Source: Streptomyces asiaticus
GTDB taxonomy: Bacteria > Actinomycetota > Actinomycetes > Streptomycetales > Streptomycetaceae
Assembly (NCBI RefSeq): GCF_018138715.1
Contig: NZ_JAGSHX010000006.1
Span: 7,440,001 to 7,504,000 of the forward strand
Length of the DNA: 64,000 nucleotides
Reading direction: 5' to 3'
Shown here: positions 17,601 to 26,226 of the stretch, in pieces
How the letters are laid out: each line of letters starts with the position of its first letter
How positions within the stretch are numbered: position 1 is the first letter of the stretch
Position numbers and translations under genes: made by a program
The notes under the pieces: model-generated
What the model saw: the letters and a program-made list of their open reading frames with translations, nothing else
Told to the model about the DNA's origin: nothing
Database searches by the model: none

Positions 17601-20600
17601 ACACCCGGACCGCCTACGACGGCGGTGCCTACGACGCGGCACCCACCAAGGGAGACGCCACCGGGGAAGCGGTGCTGAAGGCGTACGACGGATCCACGGC
17701 CGTCTACCTGGAATCCGGCTCCACCTACGACTCCTACGGCCGAGCCCTGACCAGCACCGATCTGACCGCCAACGTCACGGTTACCGCGGCAGGCACACTC
17801 ACCCGGACACCCCGTAGCGACGGCCGCATCACCACCACGGCCTACATCCCTGCGACGGGCATGCCCACCAGCATGGAAGAGACCTCGCCGCCCGCCAAGA
17901 GCGGCGACGCGAGTACCGCGCAGACGACCACTACCACCCGCGATGCGCTACGCGGGCTGCCACTGAAGCAAAGCGACACCAACGAGAAGACCACCAGCTA
18001 CGCGTATGACGCACTGGGCCGCTCCACCAAGGTGTGGCTGGCCGACCGGCTCACAAGCCAGACCCCGACCTACGAGTTCACCTACCACGTCACCGAGAAC
18101 CAGCCCGTCGTCGTCGGCACGAAGACCCTGGGCAACAACGGCGCGCAGCGCACCTCCTACACCCTCTACGACGGCCTCCTGCGCGAGCGGCAGACACAAG
18201 CACCCGGCCCGAAGGGTGGCCGACTGCTCACAGACGTCTTCTATGACGAACGCGGTCTGAAGTCGAAGGACTTCGCCACCTACTACACGGACGGCAAACC
18301 GGCCACCACACTCTTCAAGCCCGAGGACGCGCTGAGCGTCGAGACACAGAACCGCTATGCCTACGACGGCCTGGGCCGACAGACCGAGGCACGGCAGATC
18401 GCCGGAAACGGCGACGGCGGGACCGTGCTGGGCGTCACCAAGACCATATTCGGCGGCGACCGCACCACGGTCATCCCACCGGTCGGGGGCACCGCGACCA
18501 CCACCCTCACCGACGCCCGCGGCCGCACCACCGAACTGCGGCAGCACCATCAGCGCAGCGTCGACGCCGCTTACGACACCACCGCCTACACCTATACCTC
18601 CCGGGGTGAGCTCCAGGAGGTCTCCGACCCCGCGAAGAACACCTGGCGCTACACCTACGACCTCCTCGGCCACCAGACCCAGGCAAACGACCCGGACAAA
18701 GGCACCACCCACAGCACCTACGACGACCGTGGCCAACTGACCTCCACCACCGACGCACGCAACACCACCCTCGCCTATGTCTACGACGGCCTCGGCCGCA
18801 AGACCGAATTGCACAAGGACTCACCCAGCGGCGAGCTGAGAGCAAAATGGGTCTACGACACCGTCAAAGACGCGAAGGGATACCTGGCGGAATCCACCCG
18901 CTACGACGACGGCCGGGCCTACACCTCCAAGGTCGTGGCCTACGACCGCCTCTACCGAGCGCTGCGCACGTCCGTCACCATCCCCGCCGAAGAGGGCGAG
19001 CTCCAGGGCACCTATCTGTCCGCGACCACGTACAAAGCCTCCGGACTCGTGGAAGGAAAGGGCTACCCCAAGGCCGGATCCCATCCGGCAGCCACCGTCG
19101 TCTACACCTACGAGGACGAGACCTTGCGTCCCGTCGCCATCGACGGCGGCCAGGGAGTGAAGTCCACCACGCTCTACAGCCTGACCGGGAAGCCCAGCCA
19201 GTACGAACTCTCCAGCAGCGGAAGCAAGAAGACCTGGCTCACCAACACCTACGAGTGGGGTACCCAGCGGCTGGCCACCGCTCGTGTGGACCGGCAGGAC
19301 GTGGCAGGCGTCGACCAGTACAGCACGTACGGCTATGACGAGTCGGGCAATGTGCTGTCAGTGTCGGACGTCTCCCGCTCCGGCACGGACAACCAGTGCT
19401 TCACCTACGACTACCTGCGGCGCCTGACCGAGGCATGGACCCAGGACCAGAAAAGCTGCGCCACCACACCGAGCGGCAGCGTCGTGGGTGGTCCGGCGGC
19501 GTACTGGAACTCCTACACCTACGACCAGATCGGCAACCGCCGCACCGAAACCCTGCACGACACCAGCGGCGACAGCACCAAGGACACCAAGCGCACCTAC
19601 ACATACCCCGATCCAGGTCCCAGGAGTGCACGGCCGCACGCCATGACCTCCGTCACCGCCACCGGCCCCACCGGCACCGCCAAGGACGACTACGGGTACG
19701 ACGAAACCGGCAACACCACCACCCGCACGACTGGCGGTGACACCCAGACCCTTCGCTGGGACGCCGAAGGACACCTGGCGAAAGTCACCGAACCGGTCGA
19801 GGGCGGAAGTGACAAGGTCACCGAATACCTCTACGACGCCGACGGCAACCGCCTGATCGCACGTACCCCCACCGAGACCACCCTCTACCTCGGCACCACC
19901 GAAATCACCCTGCCCAAGGGCTCCACCACCCCCAAGGTCACCCGCTACTTCGACCTCGGCGGCGGCCACCAGGCAGTCGAGGAAGACGACGGCACCGTGT
20001 CCTTCACGGTGGCCGACCACCACGGGACCGCCCAACTCGCCATCGATGCCGCCACACAGAAGCTCACGCAGCGCCGCACTCTGCCCTTCGGCGGCGTGCG
20101 AGGCCAGCAGCCCACCACCTGGCCCGGCACCAAGGGCTTCGTAGGCGGCACCGACGACACCAAAACCACCGGCCTCACCCACCTTGGCGCCCGCGAATAC
20201 GACCCCACGACCGGACGCTTCCTCTCCGTCGATCCGGTCATGGACCTGACCGATCCCCAGCAGATCCATGGCTACAGCTACGGCAACAACAACCCTGCGA
20301 CCTACAGCGACCCCAACGGTTTGCGCCCTGACGGCCCGGCCGGCGGAGCCGGCTACAACGATGACGCGGCAAACCGTGAGCAGGGTAGGCAAGGCAGCGG
20401 ATGGGTCCTGGACAACTCCGGCGGATGGACCTACCGGCACGAACGGTACTGGCCGAACCCCGGAGGATCACGCAAGAGCGCTCGCACGCTCGACTACACG
20501 TGGTCCTGGAGGGCGCAGTCCAAAGGTGCCAAGAGCCGCGGGCCTTGGATCACCGTCCTGGGGGAAGACGAGAAGCCTGGGTTCTTCGAACGGCTCTTCA

Positions 20601-21496
20601 CCTCTGCCGCCACCTTCTACGGCGAGGTCACCAATGTTGCGCCCGCGATCGACTGCGCAACTGGGGACGTGTCGCGGTGCACGGATTTCGGAAGCGGAAA
20701 GGTGCAGGCGCTCAAAGCCCTGGGGAGAGCAATCAAGGGCACGAGCAAAGGGCCTGAATGTCACAGCTTCCTGCCCGGGACAGATGTCCTCCTCGCAGAC
20801 GGATCGACCAAGAATATCGAGGAGGTCAAAACCGGTGACCAGGTGACCGTCACCGACCCCGCCACGGGCCGTACCACTGTACGCAAGGTCGCAGGCACCA
20901 TCGTCACGGAAGAAGACAAGAAGTTCGTCGATCTCTCAATCACCACTGGTGATGCTGAGAAGAGCGCGGCCCTCATCTCCACAGTTACACATCCCTTCTG
21001 GGTAGAGAGCGAGGATCGCTGGGTCGACGCCGGAGACCTGAAGCCCGGCATGACCCTCCGGACCTCGAACGGTGACACCGCAAAGGTTCAGAGTGTTCGC
21101 TACTTCGAACGCCGCCAACGCACCCATGACCTCACCATAAGCGGCATCCACACGTACTATGTGCTGGCGGGTGAGGCGTCCGTCCTCGTTCACAACACCG
21201 GTCCGGGATGCGGTCCTAATATTTCGACGCGTTACGAGAAAGCTGGTGATCTCGGCAAATACACCGAGGGGCAAAAGACTCGGGACCCGGCATCGCAGTG
21301 GTATCACGAGTACCTGAGCGAGGAAGAACTCTTGGACGGGGTCAATAAGGCCCCCAAGGGAGACGGAATTCTTGTGTCACGTGACGGAACAATTCTTGGC
21401 GGTCATCATCGCTGGGATGAAATTCAAACGAGGGTCAACGACGGGCGTCTCGACCCCGATAAGCCAATCCGTATCGATGTCTACGGTGGAGAGTAG
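14693..21496 (+). CDS. Secreted Rhs/YD-repeat polymorphic toxin with HINT pretoxin domain (2267 aa)
   Basis: A signal peptide (basic RPRKRLRSLRPR, hydrophobic core, cut after QPALA) is followed by a long beta-rich region with tens of YD repeats and an Rhs-core motif near residue 1835 (REYDPTTGRFLSVDP, then HGYSYGNNNPATYSDPNG). A HINT autoprocessing domain spans about 2023-2167: it starts with Cys in CHSFLPGTDVLLADGS, has a TVTHPFWV block, and ends HTYYVLAGEASVLVHN. The last 100 residues are the toxin tip, including ILVSRDGTILGGHHRWDEI, which resembles ParB-like nuclease folds; that assignment is tentative. ATG at 14705 is an alternative start. The probable immunity gene begins 8 bp after the stop. 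The protein likely delivers its tip to competing cells after shell cleavage. Confidence 0.85.
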   Translation: MRTGMNGRPRKRLRSLRPRVAMASAVVMVATLLQGMTQPALAADDGKGRPDLPRAEKPVRGTVGKVKPRTMMKGPRTPQAAPRVAWPKAASAVVKLPGAGAKASASAIPAQGLPLALDTDGKTGAARGEVAARVLDHKAAAKSGVDGLLFSLQPKTGEKATKDTASGRVRARVDYSSFAQAYGGGYASRLTLVKLPACALTAPDRPGCRTLTPLAAINDAEKHTLLAPNVVLRADTPTVLAAVAEEQGEKGDYKATSLSPSAAWNTNLNTGDFTWSYAMPVPDVPGDLTPTVGLSYSSGGIDGRTTNTNNQASWVGDGFDLWPGFIERRYKPCADDGVKNADGNKPGDLCWAYDNAYMSFNGKGGELVPNGTDSWKLKSDDGTKIDRLYGSDTNVRGNGARKDEYWRVTTPDGIRYYFGYNRLPGWADGKETTDSTWTAPVFGDDADEPCHGAAFADSWCQQAWRWNLDYVVDPHGNAIAYYYDKETNSYGRNLEAKDNTRYVRGGNLDRIEYGLRSSSMYGTKPLAKVDFTSGERCLPDTQSDCASIDKDAFAWYDTPWDLNCTADEDCDEGRLAPVFFTRKRLTKVTTQVLEGGAPKAVDSWSLVHRWGKADTDYQLELESIQHTGHTAEPAITLPKTTFAYTQLANRLDKTGDGYAPFIKDRLSTVADESGGQIDVNYSAEACDWGSLPTPQTNTTRCFPQYIGGSTSDAPERQWFNKYVVTSTTTTDRTGGAPDQVTAYDYKGGAAWHFDDDDGLTKEKFKTWSQWRGYGQVRVQTGGQGGSKAMKSQEDTYFLRGMDGDRKDTGGGTKSVSVSLEDGEGDPITDHESANGFAYKTVSYSGPDGKVLAKKVNRPWHHETAKKTRDWGTVTANFAGTAHTKTFTSLDDGAGAKWRTVSTATSYDTVAGRVTQVDDFGDITTAADNTCTRTTYATNTDKNILTLPSRVETVAKACDAAVSRPGDVNSDTRTAYDGGAYDAAPTKGDATGEAVLKAYDGSTAVYLESGSTYDSYGRALTSTDLTANVTVTAAGTLTRTPRSDGRITTTAYIPATGMPTSMEETSPPAKSGDASTAQTTTTTRDALRGLPLKQSDTNEKTTSYAYDALGRSTKVWLADRLTSQTPTYEFTYHVTENQPVVVGTKTLGNNGAQRTSYTLYDGLLRERQTQAPGPKGGRLLTDVFYDERGLKSKDFATYYTDGKPATTLFKPEDALSVETQNRYAYDGLGRQTEARQIAGNGDGGTVLGVTKTIFGGDRTTVIPPVGGTATTTLTDARGRTTELRQHHQRSVDAAYDTTAYTYTSRGELQEVSDPAKNTWRYTYDLLGHQTQANDPDKGTTHSTYDDRGQLTSTTDARNTTLAYVYDGLGRKTELHKDSPSGELRAKWVYDTVKDAKGYLAESTRYDDGRAYTSKVVAYDRLYRALRTSVTIPAEEGELQGTYLSATTYKASGLVEGKGYPKAGSHPAATVVYTYEDETLRPVAIDGGQGVKSTTLYSLTGKPSQYELSSSGSKKTWLTNTYEWGTQRLATARVDRQDVAGVDQYSTYGYDESGNVLSVSDVSRSGTDNQCFTYDYLRRLTEAWTQDQKSCATTPSGSVVGGPAAYWNSYTYDQIGNRRTETLHDTSGDSTKDTKRTYTYPDPGPRSARPHAMTSVTATGPTGTAKDDYGYDETGNTTTRTTGGDTQTLRWDAEGHLAKVTEPVEGGSDKVTEYLYDADGNRLIARTPTETTLYLGTTEITLPKGSTTPKVTRYFDLGGGHQAVEEDDGTVSFTVADHHGTAQLAIDAATQKLTQRRTLPFGGVRGQQPTTWPGTKGFVGGTDDTKTTGLTHLGAREYDPTTGRFLSVDPVMDLTDPQQIHGYSYGNNNPATYSDPNGLRPDGPAGGAGYNDDAANREQGRQGSGWVLDNSGGWTYRHERYWPNPGGSRKSARTLDYTWSWRAQSKGAKSRGPWITVLGEDEKPGFFERLFTSAATFYGEVTNVAPAIDCATGDVSRCTDFGSGKVQALKALGRAIKGTSKGPECHSFLPGTDVLLADGSTKNIEEVKTGDQVTVTDPATGRTTVRKVAGTIVTEEDKKFVDLSITTGDAEKSAALISTVTHPFWVESEDRWVDAGDLKPGMTLRTSNGDTAKVQSVRYFERRQRTHDLTISGIHTYYVLAGEASVLVHNTGPGCGPNISTRYEKAGDLGKYTEGQKTRDPASQWYHEYLSEEELLDGVNKAPKGDGILVSRDGTILGGHHRWDEIQTRVNDGRLDPDKPIRIDVYGGE

Positions 21497-21503
21497 CGCT
21501 CTG

Positions 21504-21893
21504 ATGTCCATGATTTATTCGACCGACCCCGACTTCCGGGTGTGCCGGATCGATTTCAATACGCTACTCGAGATCCAGTTGGAGGCGGAGGACCAAGGCT
21601 GGGCTACGCGGTGGAGCTCTGTGGATGCACTCCGCAGTCAAGTCAAGGAAGAGACCGTGTTCCTTCAGTCGCTGATGCGTGAGGAAAGAGCAGGGGCTGT
21701 GCGGGCCTACCGGTGTCTCTTGCTGTTCTCGACCGCGGGTGGCGAGAATGCGGGCGGAATTGCCACCATCGATCTTGATCCGGCGAGGTTTGAATCGCTG
21801 GAACGTCTCGATCGAGACTCGGATGTCCGGAAGGCGCTTGTCCGGATATTCTCCCTGGCGTTGGGTGGCATTTCGGCAGTCTCAAAGAAATAG
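21504..21893 (+). CDS. Probable immunity protein for the Rhs toxin tip (129 aa)
   Basis: A small, acidic, cytosolic-looking protein placed immediately after the toxin gene, the normal position of immunity genes in polymorphic toxin loci. GGAGAG within the last toxin codons serves as its ribosome site, 10 bases before ATG 21504, so its synthesis is tied to the toxin message. It has no signal peptide or membrane segment. The sequence (YSTDPDFRVCRIDFN, then LLLFSTAGGENAG) does not match an immunity family I can name. Function is inferred from position only. Confidence 0.6.
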   Translation: MSMIYSTDPDFRVCRIDFNTLLEIQLEAEDQGWATRWSSVDALRSQVKEETVFLQSLMREERAGAVRAYRCLLLFSTAGGENAGGIATIDLDPARFESLERLDRDSDVRKALVRIFSLALGGISAVSKK

Positions 21894-22117
21894 CGAGATC
21901 TGTCAATGGTCAACCATTGGCGGAGCGGTTGCAGGTCGTGTTGGCGAACTTCCCGTCTCTCCAAGTCGAAAACTGATCTCTGACGCGAAGCTTGGCCGCC
22001 CGGCGGGGGATTCCCTGTCGATAACGGCCAGCGATAACCCCAGAGGGCCCACCGGAATGATGTCCCGGTGTGGCCTCTGGGATGTCTGACGGCAGTAGTT
22101 GACGGCAACGTCAGCGG

Positions 22118-22505
22118 ACGGGGGTTGCGCAGAGGGGGGTTCGTCGCCGCCGCCGGGCTTGCCGGTGATCTCGGCGGGGTTGCGGAGAGCGTGGCCGAGA
22201 AGGTCGATGGCGTCGCGCTGGAGGCGGAGCCGGACGTGGGCGTACACGGTGGCGGTGACGCCGATGTGGGTGTGCCCCAAACAACTCCTTGATCACCACG
22301 AGTTCGACCCACTGCTCCAGGAGGAGCGTCGCTGGCGAGTGTCGGAGGTCGTGGAATCGGATGCGGTGGAGCTTGGCCTGACGGAGCAGGGTGTTGAAGT
22401 GCCGGGTGAGGGTGGCTCCCTCGATCGGGGCTCAGTCGGATCGGGTGAAGACGTAGCCGCTGTCCTTCCAGCCCGTCCCGGCCGCTTCGCGATCCTGGCG
22501 TTGGC
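22118..22505 (-). pseudogene. C-terminal remnant of a phage-type tyrosine integrase
   Basis: Reading leftward: a TGA interrupts at KDSGYVFTRSD, then FHDLRHSPATLLLEQ (Arg and His catalytic box) lies in frame with VELVVIKEL, followed by a frameshift and GHTHIGVTATVYAHVRLRL (His and Tyr box). One nonsense codon, one frameshift and a missing N-terminus make it dead. Downstream to 21894 (about 220 bp) I see no gene. Confidence 0.75.
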
Positions 22506-22530
22506 GGTTGTGGTGCTGCTCGAGAGAGTG

Positions 22531-22760
22531 CAGGCATGGCGTCGGCAGGGCGATGCGCTGTTCGGAGCTCTGGGTCTGCCCGGCGACGAGTCCGGCGCCG
22601 CCACCTGGGGACGGCTCTCGGCCGCCGGGATACAGCGCGCTCGGCCCCGCCCGACCAACGACATGTGGATCGCCGCCTGCGCTCTCACCTACGACCTGCC
22701 GCTGGCCACCCTCAACCTCAAGGACTACGAGGACTTCCGCCTCCACCACGGCCATCCTCG
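22531..22760 (+). pseudogene. C-terminal remnant of a PIN-domain (VapC-type) toxin
   Basis: The sequence RPTNDMWIAACALTYDLPL followed by ATLNLKDYEDFRLHHG is the C-terminal half of a PIN ribonuclease, with the Asp of the TND motif and the DYEDF segment. The N-terminal Asp/Glu half is absent because the frame runs into the opposing integrase remnant. It is unrelated to the intact VapC at 57025-57447. Confidence 0.65.
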
Positions 22761-23028
22761 GCGCCGAGTAACGGTCGCGTCTGACGGCAACGCTGACGGC
22801 AACAGGACCCGACACCGCCGCACTTCCACGAACCTCAGCGGACAAGCAAACGTTGCCCTACCTGCGAAGACCCAGGTAGGGCGGGGTAGGCCCGCACACG
22901 TACTATGTGCTGGCGGGCGAGACGCCGGTACTCATTCACAATTCGAGTGGAATCTGCGGAACCGCGGGGCTGGAGAACAGGGACTGGCAGCATATTCTGG
23001 ACCGCCACCGGCCCGGTGGTGCGCTGGT

Positions 23029-24424
23029 GAGCGTGTCTGAAAGATCGTGTAAGTCCGTGATGTGACAGGCTGGCCGAGGCCCGGCCTCGGGCCTTGGCCA
23101 GCCGGGACGGACAGAACATGGCGGACAACGACACCTCGACCGCCGTATCGGTCGAGGACAAGCTGGTGAACGAGGTCGTCGAGCGGCTGATGGACCGCGC
23201 CGACGCATCAGGAGCTGCGCTGCTGGGTGAGGGCGGGCTTTCGGCCGAGGTCACCCGTGCGGTGCTGGAGCGGGCTCTGGATGCCGAAATGAGCGAGCAC
23301 CTCGGCTATGAGAAGCACGATCCGGCCGGCCGGGGGTCGGGCAACAGCCGCAGTGGGACCTCGCCGAAGGCCGTGCTGACCGATGCGGGTGCGGTCACGG
23401 TGGCCGTTCCGCGGGACCGCAACGGCTCTTTCACGCCGAGGCTGGTGCCCAAGCACGCCAGGCGGCTGGCTGGGTTCAACGAGCAGATCCTGTCGCTGTA
23501 TGCCCGCGGCATGAGCGTGCGCGACATCCGCTCCCACCTGGCCGCCATGTACGACGTGGAGGTTTTACCGGACCTGATCAGCAAGGTCACCGATGCCGTC
23601 GCCGACGAACTGGCCACATGGCAGAACCGGCCGCTGGACGCGATCTGGCCGATCATCTACATCGACGCCCTATGGATCAAGATCCGCTCCGGATCAGTGG
23701 TCTCCAAGCCGGTCTACCTCGCCGTCGGCGTCGACATGGACGGCCGCAAAGACGTCCTGGGCCTATGGGCCGGCGACGGAGGTGAAGGCGCTACGACATG
23801 GATGACCGTGCTCACCGAACTGCGCAACCGCGGGGTGGAGGACGTGTGCATTGTCGCCTGCGACGGCCTGAAAGGCCTCCCGGAGGCGGTTACCGCGACC
23901 TGGCCCAGAACCACGGTGCAAACGTGCGTGATCCATCTGATCCGGGCCTCGCTGCGACTCTCCTCCAGCCGTGACCACCCCAAGCTCGTCCCCGCGCTCA
24001 AAGCGATCTACACGGCGCCGACCGAACAGGCCGCCGAACAGGCGCTGGAGGAGTTCACCGCCTCGGAACTGGGCCAACGCTATCCGGCGGTCGTGCGGAC
24101 CTGGCAGGCCGCCTGGAGCGAGTTCACCCCCTACCTGGCGTTCCCACCGGAGATAAGGAAGGTCGTCTACTCGACGAACCTGATCGAGTCGATCAACGCC
24201 CGGTTGCGGAAGACCACCCGCAACCGCGGCCATTTCCCCTCCGAGCAGGCCGCACTGAAGGTGCTCTACCTCGCAGTGCGCGAGCTGATCACCCCCAAGG
24301 CCAGCGATATCAACCACGTCGCGGCACACTGGAAGAAGGCGCTGAACCAGTTCTCGCTGTTCTTCGAGGACCGGCTCAACACCACATGAGTTCCAAGGAC
24401 TTACACAAAGACACTGACACGTCC
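23029..24424 (+). mobile_element. IS256-family insertion sequence with 8-bp target duplication
   Basis: It is flanked by GCGCTGGT at 23021-23028 and 24425-24432. The terminal 28-bp inverted repeats are imperfect, sharing an outer CGTGTC and an inner GTGTAAGTCC. One intact transposase gene lies inside. The intact target duplication suggests a relatively recent insertion. Confidence 0.9.
23094..24389 (+). CDS. IS256-family (MULE-type) transposase (431 aa)
   Basis: A full-length mutator-type transposase. It has RAVLERALDAEMSEHLGYEK near the N-terminus, a DDE core with IIYIDALWIKIRSG (first Asp), VCIVACDGLKGLPEA (second Asp) and YSTNLIESINARLRKTTRNR (Glu). The C-terminal end is KALNQFSLFFEDRL. 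An internal ATG (MADND) is an alternative start. No frameshift or nonsense codon is seen. Confidence 0.92.
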   Translation: MASRDGQNMADNDTSTAVSVEDKLVNEVVERLMDRADASGAALLGEGGLSAEVTRAVLERALDAEMSEHLGYEKHDPAGRGSGNSRSGTSPKAVLTDAGAVTVAVPRDRNGSFTPRLVPKHARRLAGFNEQILSLYARGMSVRDIRSHLAAMYDVEVLPDLISKVTDAVADELATWQNRPLDAIWPIIYIDALWIKIRSGSVVSKPVYLAVGVDMDGRKDVLGLWAGDGGEGATTWMTVLTELRNRGVEDVCIVACDGLKGLPEAVTATWPRTTVQTCVIHLIRASLRLSSSRDHPKLVPALKAIYTAPTEQAAEQALEEFTASELGQRYPAVVRTWQAAWSEFTPYLAFPPEIRKVVYSTNLIESINARLRKTTRNRGHFPSEQAALKVLYLAVRELITPKASDINHVAAHWKKALNQFSLFFEDRLNTT

Positions 24425-24564
24425 GCGCTGGTCGACGACGAGGCGGGTATCTCCATCGGCAAGGAGAAGAAGGTCCGTCATGATGCTAGGCAATCATCGG
24501 ATGGCTGAATTGATCGGTTCCGGCGCTCGATACGCACCTCAAATCCTCGGATATCCGCTGCATC

Positions 24565-25032
24565 TTGGTGCTGCTGGACCGCAGCAATCGGGCAGTCTGG
24601 ATGACCTTGGATGTCAGTCCATGGATGGTGCTTGGGCTGCCGAAGTTGCGAGGGCTTGATCTTCCACTTCCCCCGGGGCGTTTCACTCTTTGGGCTGGCT
24701 TTCCTGTTGCTGTCGGGTCCGGATACGGACGACCGGGCAGGCTGGTGGTTGTGGCGGACGATCGTGATGCGATGGTGGACCGGGGCGGTTCGGGTGGCGA
24801 TGCGAGTGGTGCCGGTCGCCGTCGGGCTGTGTGTTTCGAGTTCCGTATCGATACGGTTCAGGGGCCGGGAGCGGAAGCTCTGGCTCGGCAGCAGGTGACC
24901 GTATTGCGTGATGTGGTGAGCTGGGTCGCGCAGCAGAGAGAGCAGAGCCGTGCTTCCGCGCCGACCGCGCATGACAGGGGCGGGCCGGTGGGCCAGGAAC
25001 CGGACCTCACGTCATCGCCATCCGAGGGGTAG
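24565..25032 (+). CDS. Hypothetical protein, uncertain (155 aa or shorter)
   Basis: An open frame starting GTG. The C-terminal half (VCFEFRIDTVQGPGAEALA, then QVTVLRDVVSWVAQQREQ) reads like a genuine short helical protein, whereas the first 60 residues look less protein-like. There is no convincing ribosome site. It may be the tail of a degraded gene from a mobile element. No function can be given. Confidence 0.3.
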   Translation: MVLLDRSNRAVWMTLDVSPWMVLGLPKLRGLDLPLPPGRFTLWAGFPVAVGSGYGRPGRLVVVADDRDAMVDRGGSGGDASGAGRRRAVCFEFRIDTVQGPGAEALARQQVTVLRDVVSWVAQQREQSRASAPTAHDRGGPVGQEPDLTSSPSEG

Positions 25033-25344
25033 TCCCCGGCCCCTTCTGACCTGTGCGCCTTGCGGTGGGTGACCGGCTGCTTGCTGGAGTTACCCCCTCT
25101 GGTTCGAACCTGCGACGCCGAGGGCCGATGCTGACGTTCCTCGTCCAGCTTCGTTGACCTGCGGAGACGTGAGGTGAAGACGGGTTGTGCGGCTGGGCCG
25201 GGTCTGTGCGCGGCCAGCTGTGTCCTGGTGCCGCAGGTAGCCCCACGGGTAGTCGTGTGACGTCTCTGACCTGCGGCAACGCAGGGTGTAACCAAGTGCC
25301 CCCGGCGGGACTCGAACCTGCGGCGCGGCTCGTGGGCTGAGCCG
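25033..25344. other. Non-coding stretch with two tRNA T-arm-like fragments
   Basis: On the minus strand, around 25290-25325, GCAGGTTCGAGTCCCGCC followed by GGGGGCA looks like a tRNA T-arm and acceptor 3' strand without the rest of a tRNA. A second similar GTCGCAGGTTCGAACC lies at about 25090-25110. No full cloverleaf can be drawn. They may be scars of integrase attachment sites. No gene is seen here. Confidence 0.35.
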
Positions 25345-26226
25345 GTGTTGTCCGGGATGACGGTCGGTGGGTCTCAAGATGGTGGGTTGTTCGACTGCGG
25401 CGGGATCGACGTCGCTCAGCTTGATTATCAGGCGCGTGTGTGTGGTGTGGACCCGATGGACTCGAAGAGGCTGATCGAATTGGCCTCGGTCGGCGTTGCG
25501 GCCCTGGCGTGGCGGGAGGGTCCGGTTGAGGACTGGCACGCGGCCCAGGACGGCATCGGAGAGGCCGAGATGATGCGTTTGAATGCCGCTGCTACTCGTA
25601 CCGCCCATGATCATTTGAGGGCGGAAGCCCGGGTTGACCTTCCACTGGAAGATGCCCGCTTGCCAAGTGGAGGCGCTGCCTCGATATTCGCCCCACTGCC
25701 CCGGGTGCTGGCTGATCCGCAGCGCAGTCTTCCCGATGGCCGTGTGCTGCGTGACCTGGCGCCCGACCCTGGCGCGTGGGAAGAATTCGCAGGGCATGTC
25801 TGCGCGCACTGCGGCCGGTGGGCTGGCCTGGAGACCGCATACGGACCTCGGTCTGTGCTGATCCTGCTGGCCTGTCACGCCGTAGGTCGCGTCAGGAAGT
25901 GGTGGCTGCTGCCGGACTGGTCGGCCCGCGTACAAGAGTTCCTTCGACGACTGGATGATCCGGAGGCTTGGGACGACAGGCAGGTGGCTCACTATCTGCG
26001 GCAGCAGCCGCCCCCACGCACCGCGGATCGGTATGCCTTGAGGCAGCGGTTGCTCGACGGACCGGACCGGTGCACTGCCGCGGCCGCCGACTACTGCCTA
26101 CGAACCGGTCTTGGGCTGCTCGCGCCTTCGGACTACGGGTGGCCCGGCTACTCCCGACACGCGATGCCAGCGGCCTGCCGCGCCCTCGTCGTTCCTCCAA
26201 ACCCTCCAGACGTGACACGGCGGTAG
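25345..26226 (+). CDS. Hypothetical protein, plasmid/ICE type (293 aa)
   Basis: A long open frame with consistent actinobacterial coding character. Visible segments include LIELASVGVAALAWREGPVEDWHAA, here taken in two parts (LIELASVGVAALAWREGP and VEDWHAAQDGIGEAEMMRLN), an HVCAHCGRWAGLETAYG stretch with two cysteines that could be a small metal site, and VRKWWLLPDWSARVQEFLRR. No transmembrane helix is evident. The start is uncertain: GTG 25345 is used, while the ATG at MDSKRLIEL better resembles a natural N-terminus. It lies upstream of a recombinase gene, and such proteins are typical passengers of Streptomyces plasmids and integrative elements. Function is unknown. Confidence 0.6.
   Translation: MLSGMTVGGSQDGGLFDCGGIDVAQLDYQARVCGVDPMDSKRLIELASVGVAALAWREGPVEDWHAAQDGIGEAEMMRLNAAATRTAHDHLRAEARVDLPLEDARLPSGGAASIFAPLPRVLADPQRSLPDGRVLRDLAPDPGAWEEFAGHVCAHCGRWAGLETAYGPRSVLILLACHAVGRVRKWWLLPDWSARVQEFLRRLDDPEAWDDRQVAHYLRQQPPPRTADRYALRQRLLDGPDRCTAAAADYCLRTGLGLLAPSDYGWPGYSRHAMPAACRALVVPPNPPDVTRR

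Larger units (their letters stand above)
22895..24508 (+). pseudogene. Orphan Rhs toxin tip, split by an IS256-type element
   Basis: The segment begins with 23 bases identical to the end of the HINT domain of the Rhs gene (22895-22917 equals 21149-21171) and reads HTYYVLAGETPVLIHNSSG, then NRDWQHILDRHRPGGALV. The IS256-type element interrupts here. Removing it and one copy of the 8-bp target duplication restores the frame, which continues VDDEAGISIGKEKKVR and stops at 24506-24508. This fits a displaced alternative toxin module that once ended, or could by recombination end, the Rhs protein. It has no start codon or signal of its own. The toxin family is not identified; the short tail after KKVR suggests it is also truncated. 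Confidence 0.75.

Noticed and set aside
22085-22810. TGACGGCAAC-type short repeats at both sides of the integrase and PIN remnants as attachment sites
   Set aside because: The shared string is about 10 bases and recurs within each flank. It is too short and low in complexity to call direct repeats of an element.
22099-23040. 313-residue plus-strand frame spanning integrase remnant to toxin tip
   Set aside because: It joins antisense integrase sequence, a PIN remnant and out-of-frame toxin sequence. Only the PIN part is supported as coding in this frame.
25090-25992. 300-residue minus-strand frame opposite the 293-residue hypothetical gene
   Set aside because: It overlaps almost fully with a plus-strand frame of better protein character and has His/Arg/Pro-rich shadow composition.
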